Positions 57,207-64,000 of a DNA stretch of 64,000 bases are shown piece by piece. The DNA comes from Polyodon spathula (Eukaryota; Chordata; Actinopteri; Acipenseriformes; Polyodontidae). The stretch covers positions 25,641,475-25,705,474 of the forward strand of contig NC_054547.1 of the NCBI RefSeq assembly GCF_017654505.1, read 5' to 3'. A model generated the notes under the pieces. The model did no database searches, had not been told where the DNA came from, and was given only the letters and a program-made list of their open reading frames with translations. Each line of letters begins with the position of its first letter. The first letter of the stretch is position 1. The position numbers and the translations under genes are program-made.

Positions 57207-60200
57207 TCGCTACAATATATATATATAAACAGATAAAAGTTAGCTCATGAAGGCCATAGTCCTAAATGTTCTGATAATTGATTTTATATTAATTATTCAC
57301 ATTATGTACCAATATTTGCTTTTTCTTCTATATTTAGATTTTTTTGGTACACAGAAAATATATATTCCAAAAACAAAGAATGCAACACAATTAAAATATC
57401 AAATTAGTATGATGGTTGTACAATCTATAGCACGTTGTTACTGTAGTAGTAATCTTCAATGAGACACAATTGTGTTGGCGACACTATTGGGAAGTGAGAT
57501 CATATTTCGCTCTAATAGTGCCAAATATTGCCAGGTGACGCTATTTGGCATAATAGGTAATGTACTTTATTTGCGCAAAATATCTACCTGTGGAACAGGA
57601 AAACTGTATGTGTTCAACTGTACTGTATGTATTAAACTGTACGTATTAAACACAAAAGACCTGGGACAGGAAACTCTACGTATTAAGTGCAAAACATCTG
57701 TGGAACAGGAAAACTGTACATATTAAAAGGTATATATTTAACCAGAGTAATTGCCTATTAAAGCCCACGTTGTTTGGCAGGGACATGCCTCCTCAATATG
57801 ATGTAAATGGAACTCCTTTCTAACAGGATCCGTTATAAGTGGAGTGCACTTGTACTACTAAACACATTTGATGGAGGTTTTCTCCCTATCCAAACCCAGT
57901 GTTACAGGTAATGAAATCCCACCTGACCCCACATAGTAATTTTTTCTTTTTTACATCAAAATGAAATTTGCACAATTGATATGAAAGTAAAATAAAACTT
58001 AATTGTATGAAGCAAGTAACATACAACTCAGGAGTTTAATTCAGCGACTTGAAGGTCTGCATTTGGTTATTGCTAGCTGTATTAGGTTTACCTTTCATGA
58101 CAATTAGTGCAAATTGCATTTTGGTGTGAAGGCCTTGATAAATATGGCCATCGTTTCCTATGTGCAGTATGGGTGCAAGGCTCAGGTGAGGTACTGTTAC
58201 CTGCATCACAGGAAATAAACTTGCTTCGTTGTGGCAGGAAATATGTGTCAAATTGAAATCTTCACAAATACCAACAACAAACCAATAGGTTACTTTTATC
58301 AATGTTATGTTAATTTGACATTTGAAAATGTTGGTAATCAGACCTAATTTGGACCTGTTTTTGAGTGGCAGCAGTATAACTAAGTATGAAACACTGAAAT
58401 ACAGCTCAGATTTTTTTTTCCCCTTGCTAGGTGTGTTGCAGAAAATCTTGGTGATGTGGCTTTTGTCAAACACTCCACAATTTTTGACACAATGAATGGT
58501 AAGAATGATGCTTTTCATTTACTTGTTGTTTCTCTATCTCTTTGTTTCCCTTTTACACCAGTGTGTATACATGGGGATTCTTAATTTGCACTACATTGTC
58601 AGAGCAGCTGGAGGGTAGGTGGAGGTTGATATTCATAGTAAAAATGACAGAGACTGTGATGCACCATTTTCCCACCAAAGAGTCGTTCAGTATGTCAGCA
58701 TTTAAGCAGAACTGTAAACAATGTAAAACAACAAGGTTGCGCTAATTGTGAACATATATTTTAGAAGTAGGGACACTGCACCTTTAATAATAAATAAATC
58801 GCCCCAAACTAGTGAATTAACTCACTAGGCCACCTAGTAAAGGCATTTTAAATATGCTGTTTCCTCCAATGAATGTAGTTAAACTCTGGCAACTGGTTAC
58901 ATTAATATTTTTAACCAGAGCATTGGTAATAGTATCAAATTGAAGAATACCCTGTGAGAAAATACCTGTGTAATGCACTGGGGGGCAGTATATAACCTTG
59001 TTTCATTAATAGTGTATATTTAAAATCTGTTTCATCAAAAAATGTACATGCACAAGATTTATCTTTCTGAAATATTAATTATTGTAATGCAATTGTCAAA
59101 ATGTTTAGTTTAGTTAAAATATGCAGTGTCAGTCATAACTCACTATGTCACAGAGTTCAAGAAGAAAATACAATTTGTGTACATTAAAATACCAATACTA
59201 TTATTGCACATTAATGACTGCACAGAATTAAATGTGAGTAGGCTTGATCCAATGATACACATTTTTCAGTATGGTAGAATTATCATGTCTTTTCTAATGA
59301 CCAGAAGTCCTTTGTTTTGTACCGTCCAGTAAATAGAAGTGCAAAAAATGTTATCGTTTTGAAGGGTAGTTAAACAGACAATTTGCAACTGGGAGTTAAC
59401 AAGGACGGATGTGCACTAAGAGAGATGATTAAAGGCAAGCAACATCTTGTTGACTAGAAAGACTCAGTGACAAATAAAAAAAAAATGTATTTATCTATTT
59501 TCTACCAATTCAGGATGACTCAGTGAGACATCTGTTTTTCATTTAACTCCTTATGGCAGAGCAAAGCTCTGCCGTTTATAAATTGGCAGGGATGGGGTTA
59601 AATTCCCCTACCTGTCTGGGTTTATTGTGTTCAGGTGGCTGGGGTTGATTAGTTGATTAGCTTAATTAATGATCAATCAGCACCCAGCCACCTGACATAA
59701 AAGGAGGCCTCTGCTTCCCATCAAGAGGAGGGGAGTTGAGGAAGCAAGTTGCTGGGCTTGGGCTTGGGCTTGGGCTTGGGCTTGGGCTTGGGCTTGGGCT
59801 TGGGCTTGGGCTTGGGCTTGGGTTTGGGTTTGGGTTGCTGTTATTTTAAATCCAGTGAAGGCATTGCCCAGCCTGGAAATCTTTATTTTTGTAAGTTTGT
59901 TTTTTGTTTGGTTATTTGTGTCTAAATATCTTTATTTTGCCCTTGTGCACTTTTATTTTGTGTTAATTTATAATAAAAGTATATTTTTTTGAACTGCAGT
60001 CTGTCTCTGGGCGTTTATCCACTTGCCAGCCTGTCACACTCCTTTTTTACAGTTTCTGCACTGTAAATTCAAATGTCCCATCCAGTCAACATTGGTAGAA
60101 AATTGAAACATCCACAAGTCACTAAAAGTGTGATAAGTTACAGGGATATTAATTCCCAGCTGGCTAACTTACAACATTATCACATTCTCTTATACCTTAT

Positions 60201-63200
60201 TCTAACTCCACCAACTGGACATTATACACACTCTAAAACATTATTTTACAGTCTGATGCATTAATGCCATCCTATATTTAGCATGCAATTTGCTATGAGG
60301 GCTTTCCTGTTAAAATATAAAAATAACTTGTGGTGCTTATAGTGTTAAATATTTCAGGGACAACTAGTGCAAGCTGTCTTGGGCACTCATCTACAACATA
60401 CTTTCCTTACTCTCAAGTATTCTTTATCATTTCCTTTTTGTTTCAAGTTAAGAACCCTGAATCCTGGATAAAGGATCTGGAGCTTGAAGACTTGAAGCTG
60501 CTGTGTCCAGACGGCACAGAGGCTACCCTGATGGAGCACAGGAAGTGTAACCTGGCCGCTGTCCCTGCAAGCGCTGTGGTGGTGCGCCTGGAGGATAAGT
60601 GCAGAGTGTTCAAGTTTCTCAACAGGGCACAGGTTGGTATAACAAAAACTGACAGAGCAGAACATGGATAAAACACTGGAGTTAATATAGATCACTGGGA
60701 GAGCTTGTATAGAGATAATGACATAATATTGGAATGTTTGTTTGATTAGATGTTTGATATAGCCCCCAGTGGCTCACCTAGTAAAGGCAGTGTAGTGCAT
60801 GGTGAATCCTGCAATCAGGAGCTTGATGGTTCAAATCCTGGTATTGTTGAGTTGCTGGTACATAGGGAGTGCTGCATTGGTTTTAACACTGAAGACTAGG
60901 AAGGAAAACCATCTCACCGTGCTACAGCAACCCCGACTGATCAGACAAAAGGGCATTGTAAATGTGCCACCTCTTTGGCATCTCTAGGAGCAAACTTTGC
61001 CACATCAGCAGGTTAGATCAGCAGTGCTCAACCAAAATGTCCTCTGTAAGTCAGGGTCATATTATTTATTTTCTGTAGTGGGTACTATAAAGCTGATAAT
61101 GCACTTATCCGCTGATACAGAGGAGTCGTGCTTAGCTGGTTCAAAGAGCACGCCAGGGAATGGATGGCCTTCTGCCTATGCGCTGTATGATAGTTTGAAC
61201 ATTAATGTTATGCAGCATTGTGATGGGGTTATATCTCAATTGATGTACACTGCACAATGACATAATTATGAACAGCCAGACGGCTTTTAATACATTCCAG
61301 ATGGCATATGTAGTACTAGATTTATGTAAAACCATGTCTCCCTGTTGTTTAATGTACCAGTTCCTCATTTACGGGTTCACTGTGTCCTACAATATCCAGC
61401 TTCCATCTGGGATGAAGCTACTCTGGCCAAGAGGCCATGTGACAGCTGCCCTCACAAATAAATCATATCTGAGCATGTTCCACTGGGCAGGGATAATGCA
61501 GATTCAGAGATGTTGAAATGAATTTGTTCTGCACTTTTTTTCTAATTACCTTAAATGTCTTACTAAAATTACATTAAACAATTATGTTATGGCGTAAATC
61601 CATTCAGAAACACTCCCAAAATAATAATAATAATAAAACAATACTGCAATTCCATCATAATGCTAGTTTATTACCTTTAGAAAAACCTAACTATTAGCAG
61701 AGCACAGCATTACCATGATTTGAATAGTGGGCCTGATATGGTTGTATTGAAATGGATTTGTCGGATTGCATTAGTCCATGCTATTGTGATTGGTATGTTT
61801 CAAATATGATAGTACTGTTGCAAAGTGTGTTTCACTTGTTTGTTTGTTTTTTAGTGCAGAATTATTACATTGCCATTGTAGTGTCACTACATTGCAGGTC
61901 ACTTGGTAAGAGAATGTAAAAACCTGACTCCCATGTCGGGGATTTTGAGCAGTCCAAATACTAAGATGTAAGCCACATTATTTGCATGGAAGCTGCTGTG
62001 AGTTACTGGGTGTTTGATGTGGTCCCTGAGAGCTCACCTAGCAAAATCCTTAGCGTTTCTGATCCCTCAGGAGTGCTGTGTTGGCCTTTCCATTACTACA
62101 GGCTAGGAAGGAAAACCTGCTTGAATGTATTTGCCTCACTGTGCCAGAGCGACCCCTAGTGATCAGACAAGGCAGCCCTAATACAAAACTGTAGGTATTG
62201 CTTCTAGAGTTGACCAATAGGGATGTTATTTCCCTTAAAAATTGAATGAGTCTTGTGCTGTGTAAATGCTGTGAAATGTTCCCAATTGAGTCCACAACTT
62301 TAGCCGCATGAACATTGTCCTCTCCCTATCTTACCCCTTTGAATATCATAAATATCATGAGTCTGCCTATACACCGAAAGCTATGAGTTAGACTCCACCA
62401 CTTCACGTGAGGTGGGGTAGCAAGGATATTACCATTGTGCCAAAAGAGTGCAAGATGTCTAATACAATAAGTTTTTTTAAATAGAATAAGTCTTTTGAAT
62501 ATTTATTGTGAAAGGACCTTGCCCATCATTGTACATGGATGTTTCCCTTCAGAGAATGTTTGGGAATGCTACGCAGGGGTTCTCACTGTTTGAATCCTCT
62601 TCCTATGGAGGGAAAGACCTGATGTTCACCGATGGAACCCGGAAGCTTCTTAAAGTTGTAGGAAGCTACTCCTCATGGCTTGGCCCCAGCTACACAAAGG
62701 TTCTTCAGGCTTTTGAATGTGAAGGTAAATTCATTTTGAATGTGAAGGTAAATTCATTTTGCTTAATTTAAAATACACTTAAAGCCAGATTGTAATTATA
62801 GGCTCCTAAATAGTGCTCGGAGGAGTTTGACATCATCACACAAGAAACTTCTGTTTATAGATGTGACACAGACAGCTTCAATTAAAGGGTTGGCTACAGT
62901 ACAAGACAACTGTGCAACCCTAGCATACTACTCTTTCCAGTCAGAAATCCACAAGCTCTCCTGCTTTACTGTTGGTCAGATGAACGATAAAGAAGAAAAC
63001 ATTATTTTAAAAACATTAGTTACAATTCTTTTTTGCAAGTCATGAGTCACACATTCTTGTTTGGCCACCATTAGATATCAACTGCAAGGCCATAGAAATT
63101 CAGTTGGACTTTGGTCTTATTTTCAATCCCAAGTTTCATGGCAGAAGAGTAAATGATATACAGTATCAGGAAGTACTATCACTAAAAATAAACTTAAGAA

Positions 63201-63291
63201 GAACTCCTCCCAAAAATAATTACATGGGCTTCATCGTTCCCAGATTTGAGCTTACAATCAATGAATGCATATGATAGACTGTGGTACTGCA

Positions 63292-63373
<82 letters not shown>

Positions 63374-63618
63374 CACTTTACATGAATTGTTCCTAACCAC
63401 CCTGTAATTACACTCTGATAACATGGTAAATACACATATGACTGCATTGGTAGAATGCAACAACATTTTAAATTACAAAATGAACAATGTTGGCAGTTGC
63501 ATCTTTTGTAACTACACTGCATTTTCAGTGTAATAACCACACATGCGATTACAGAATAGTTAGGGGCTCAATGTTCAGAATTACGATAATAATGTTTCTC
63601 TTAACAGGTGTCTGCTAA
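43990..63618 (+). CDS. otomp: Otolith matrix protein 1-like, single-lobe transferrin family protein
   Basis: Nine coding exons: 43990-44068, 49003-49139, 49375-49477, 52337-52522, 54123-54297, 58431-58498, 60448-60632, 62553-62724 and 63608-63618. All are in phase with GT-AG introns, giving 371 residues. Residues 1-22 form a signal peptide (VFVITLFFVILARVSS). One transferrin lobe follows: ITWCVLSDAEEQKC, GWTVPIGFLMN, GDVAFVKHSTIFDTMN and GKDLMFTDGTRKLLKV are family blocks, with about 17 cysteines. Possible N-glycosylation sites are N24, N73, N154 and N316. Most iron and carbonate ligands of serum transferrin appear replaced (S82, P137, T141, E222, S291), while Tyr111/112 remain. The length and single lobe match fish OMP-1, which is secreted into the inner ear and is needed for otolith growth. 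A melanotransferrin-like paralogue is the alternative. The last exon encodes only Val-Cys-stop plus two bases of a Gly codon. Confidence 0.88.
44116..44160. repeat. (AT)n microsatellite
   Basis: An AT run shortly after coding exon 1 of the OMP-1-like gene. Confidence 0.9.
44545..44612. repeat. (AT)n microsatellite
   Basis: A TA run that directly abuts the left end of the Tc1 element at 44613. Confidence 0.95.
44613..46179 (+). mobile_element. Tc1-like transposon between TA microsatellites
   Basis: The left end reads GTGCTGTGAAAAAGTATTTG and the right end, reverse-complemented, reads CAGTGAAAAAAGTATTTGCC. Both continue into CCCCTGTCTGATTTT. The element is about 1.57 kb and carries a broken plus-strand transposase. 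(AT)n arrays flank both sides (44545-44612 and about 46180-46263). It lies in the first intron of the OMP-1-like gene. Confidence 0.9.
44964..45959 (+). pseudogene. Tc1-like transposase, broken
   Basis: Recognisable blocks in shifting frames are TVRAILSKWKKFGTV, MNARLEFAKKHLDDPQEF, WTDGSKLELFG (first catalytic Asp kept), LIPAVKHGGCSVMIWRCFAE, DNDAKHTS (second Asp kept) and SSDLNTIKMLW. The last corresponds to PDLNPIEMLW, so the catalytic Glu is replaced by Lys. The frame ends AAKGAVTSF, stop. Several frameshifts and stops (for example TAA after VMQ and TGA after QDLK) make it inactive. Confidence 0.88.
46180..46263. repeat. (AT)n microsatellite, interrupted
   Basis: TA repeats with ATAATATATC-type breaks, directly after the Tc1 right end. 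Confidence 0.95.
46550..46765 (+). mobile_element. LINE 3' fragment (same family as 29898-30290)
   Basis: The plus strand encodes AFRTENRRHFFTQRIVGVWN, QLPSNVIEADTLGSFKKLF and DEILGSISY, stop. The 3' tail matches the minus-strand copy near 29900 (AGTAGCTTATTGATCCCAGA in reverse). It is the end of a non-LTR retrotransposon ORF2 and is 5'-truncated, as expected for LINE insertions. Confidence 0.8.
46766..49002. other. First intron of the OMP-1-like gene, no gene seen
   Basis: AT-rich, with a poly(T) tract near 47276-47296. Text at 48790-48950 (CTTTACCATGCATTCACTTT, ACTGTGGTAAACCTTTAC) resembles, in reverse, a stretch at 52600-52680. This suggests a low-level dispersed repeat. Confidence 0.4.
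50478..51979 (-). mobile_element. Tc1-like transposon with TGAACAAAAATATAAAC termini
   Basis: The left terminus is CACTGAACAAAAATATAAAC and the right end, reverse-complemented, is CATTGAACAAAAATATAAAC. TA flanks both (50476-50477 and 51980-51981). The length is 1502 bp. It carries a minus-strand transposase remnant. Elements with this terminus are very common in salmonids and other fishes, from memory. It lies in the third coding intron of the OMP-1-like gene. Confidence 0.92.
50690..51697 (-). pseudogene. Tc1-like transposase, broken
   Basis: Minus-strand blocks: LRECAIGMLTAGMFTRAVAR with KLNVNFSTISHLQ (helix-turn-helix), LFTDESRFPLY (first Asp), VPHGGGGVMVWAGISYG, FQHDNARPHVARTC (second Asp) and DMSPIEHVWDALDRRV (Glu). 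The catalytic triad is therefore present in sequence, but the frame is broken several times, including a TGA after DRRV. It is inactive as it stands. Confidence 0.88.
52617..52922. repeat. Inverted repeat with tRNA-like sequence
   Basis: AATTGAATGGAGAGGCAAAG with following ACTTGATGTGAACCTCAAACC (about 52711-52752) is the degenerate reverse complement of 52880-52922. The right part (52850-52912) reads TAGTTGAATGGTAAGACG, then CTTTAAACCATATGGTTTTG and AGGTTTGCATCC. This resembles tRNA box A, an anticodon stem and box B, so it may be a SINE head or tRNA pseudogene. Upstream (52617-52680) lies AGCATAG/GTAAAAGC repeated text. Confidence 0.4.
52923..54122. other. Intron of the OMP-1-like gene, no feature seen
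   Basis: The remainder of the intron between coding exons 4 and 5. Nothing is recognised. Confidence 0.4.
54298..55740. other. Intron of the OMP-1-like gene, no feature seen
   Basis: The first part of the intron between coding exons 5 and 6. AT-rich with no coding or mobile signature. Confidence 0.4.
56470..57125 (+). mobile_element. LINE reverse-transcriptase fragment
   Basis: The plus-strand frame 56564-56974 reads NNNPKKFWNSVSTLENKSLS and later VLDELCKSHLTKSTVSDGSD. A shifted frame continues with IPLDWKSSLVTPLFKGGEGT, then YRPISILPYLSKIMESVV. The last blocks are the first conserved motifs of non-LTR reverse transcriptases. The fragment lacks the YADD region and has stops, so it is dead. 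Confidence 0.75.
57145..57204. repeat. (CA)n microsatellite
   Basis: About 30 CA units directly after the LINE fragment. Confidence 0.95.
57470..57860. repeat. Degenerate internal repeats; possible Tigger/pogo end
   Basis: CTGTGGAACAGGAAAACTGT recurs in degenerate form near 57590, 57660 and 57700. TGCCAAATA and TATTTGGCA form an inverted pair near 57520-57551. GGATCCGTTATAAGTGGAGT near 57827 resembles the reverse of CTCCATTATAACAGACTCC near 55752. The two may be the ends of a decayed Tigger-like transposon of about 2.1 kb into which the LINE and CA repeat inserted. Confidence 0.35.
58752..59551. other. Intron of the OMP-1-like gene, no feature seen
   Basis: Between coding exon 6 and the solo LTR. 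AT-rich, nothing recognised. Confidence 0.35.
59552..60038 (+). mobile_element. Solo LTR with intact target-site duplication
   Basis: The 487-bp unit starts TATGGCAGAG and ends GCCTGTCACA. Identical 5-bp CTCCT copies flank it (59547-59551 and 60039-60043). Internal order fits an LTR: inverted repeats (GGCAGAGC...GCTCTGCC; CAGGTGGCTGGG...CCCAGCCACCTG), a TATA-like CATAAAAGG at 59696-59704, the hexamer array at 59753-59837, AATAAA at 59972-59977 and a CA end. The expected terminal TG has become TA. No internal retroelement genes lie beside it, so it probably arose by LTR-LTR recombination. Confidence 0.72.
59753..59837 (+). repeat. (TTGGGC)n hexamer array
   Basis: About 14 hexamers, mostly TTGGGC and the last ones TTGGGT. 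It lies about 50 bp downstream of the LTR TATA-like motif. Confidence 0.95.
60760..60990 (+). mobile_element. tRNA-derived SINE, copy 1
   Basis: Box A-like AGTGGCTCACCTAGTAAAGG lies at about 60768 and box B GGTTCAAATCC at 60828-60838. The body contains GACTAGGAAGGAAAACC and GACTGATCAGACAAAAGGGC. The sequence shares its body with 62015-62185. It lies in the intron before coding exon 8 of the OMP-1-like gene. Confidence 0.65.
62015..62185 (+). mobile_element. tRNA-derived SINE, copy 2 (degenerate)
   Basis: It shares AGCTCACCTAGCAAA, GGAGTGCTGTGTTGG, GGCTAGGAAGGAAAACC and TAGTGATCAGACAAGGC with the copy at 60760. The box B region is eroded or deleted. Confidence 0.55.
62725..63607. other. Last intron of the OMP-1-like gene
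   Basis: Contains a short direct duplication at its start (GTGAAGGTAAATTCATTTTG at about 62719 and again at about 62739, the first copy spanning the exon 8 donor) and the AAT/TAA microsatellite. No gene is seen. Confidence 0.45.
63295..63369. repeat. (AAT)n microsatellite
   Basis: About 25 ATA/AAT units. Confidence 0.95.
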
Positions 63619-64000
63619 AAGTATCCTGAACAGGAACTCTTCTTCCATGTGCACAAATCCTTCCTTCCTGACCCTCTCTCTCTGGATGTCATCACGCCAC
63701 AGGAACTGAATGTTCTTTAAAGCTTTTTGAATTCTTAACAAGATCATTATTGTTTGTTTATCACTTATTACTGCTGCGTTGTTGGTTCAATTCACCCGGT
63801 CTGTTTTGAATTGAAGAAAAACACTTCTTAAGATGAAATGATATTTCAATGCACTCTATTCTCATTATACCCCTGTCCTTCAGAACCTTTTGTGTGCATT
63901 CTAAAATACAACAGAAATGCTTTTGTATGATGAAGTATGATGAAGCCAGTTATAAGGTATTTTGGGTCAGGGAAAGCATTGGATTGAGGCTTTCAGATAT
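63619..64000 (+). other. 3'UTR of the OMP-1-like gene (predicted, runs off the window)
   Basis: Follows the TAA at 63616-63618. No AATAAA was seen before the window end, so the transcript end is probably outside or uses a variant signal. Confidence 0.45.

Noticed and set aside
58036..58518. 160-codon minus-strand frame overlapping coding exon 6 of the OMP-1-like gene
   Set aside because: It overlaps a real exon on the opposite strand, has mixed low-complexity composition and no recognisable domain. Chance is the simpler explanation.
63194..63540. Poly-Leu and poly-Tyr minus-strand frames
   Set aside because: Translation of the AAT microsatellite at 63295-63369.
43990..63618. Assignment as serum transferrin or full melanotransferrin
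   Set aside because: Only one lobe is encoded, ending with a lobe-terminal Cys and stop, and most iron ligands appear replaced. No second-lobe exons were seen to the window end.

Overview
The window is nuclear DNA from a ray-finned fish. It carries three spliced vertebrate genes with GT/AG introns, dense Tc1-like transposons, hAT, piggyBac-like, LINE, SINE and LTR remnants, and long TA, CA and TAA microsatellites. Several repeats (a LINE tail, a solo LTR, a piggyBac-like family) look like families I associate with sturgeon or paddlefish genomes. That placement is from memory and is only an inference. No rRNA, intact tRNA gene, CRISPR array or prokaryotic feature was seen.

Layout. (1) About 1 to 27.3 kb: FAM168B on the minus strand. 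Five coding exons lie at 6593-15637, long 3' flanking/UTR DNA runs toward position 1, and a CpG-rich CCAAT-containing promoter lies near 27.05-27.3 kb. Its introns hold two dead Tc1 elements, a piggyBac-like copy, a local tandem duplication and a decayed hAT transposon. (2) About 28.9 to 42.1 kb: PLEKHB2 (evectin-2) on the plus strand. It has seven coding exons at 30863-39583, a ZNF143-type promoter motif at about 28.93 kb and a 2.5-kb 3'UTR ending at an AATAAA near 42086. A 4.25-kb GAGTC-rich DNA element carrying a Tc1 insertion sits in its third coding intron. (3) 42.18-42.59 kb: a 36-bp minisatellite. (4) 43.99-63.62 kb: a nine-exon plus-strand gene for a secreted single-lobe transferrin-family protein, best matched to fish otolith matrix protein 1 (OMP-1). 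Its introns hold two Tc1 elements, LINE fragments, a solo LTR and two related SINEs.

FAM168B and PLEKHB2 are also neighbours in human, so the first two genes form a conserved head-to-head pair. They act in membrane and neuronal biology. The third gene is probably an inner-ear biomineral matrix protein, and its position beside PLEKHB2 is a synteny point worth checking. All three reading frames rebuild without frameshift or stop: 194, 223 and 371 residues.

The most unusual structures are a 606-bp near-perfect palindrome inserted with an ATA duplication into a piggyBac-like repeat, whose matching empty site is also in the window; a solo LTR with 5-bp target duplications and a TTGGGC hexamer array inside it; and a transferrin-fold gene in which most predicted iron and carbonate ligands are replaced.
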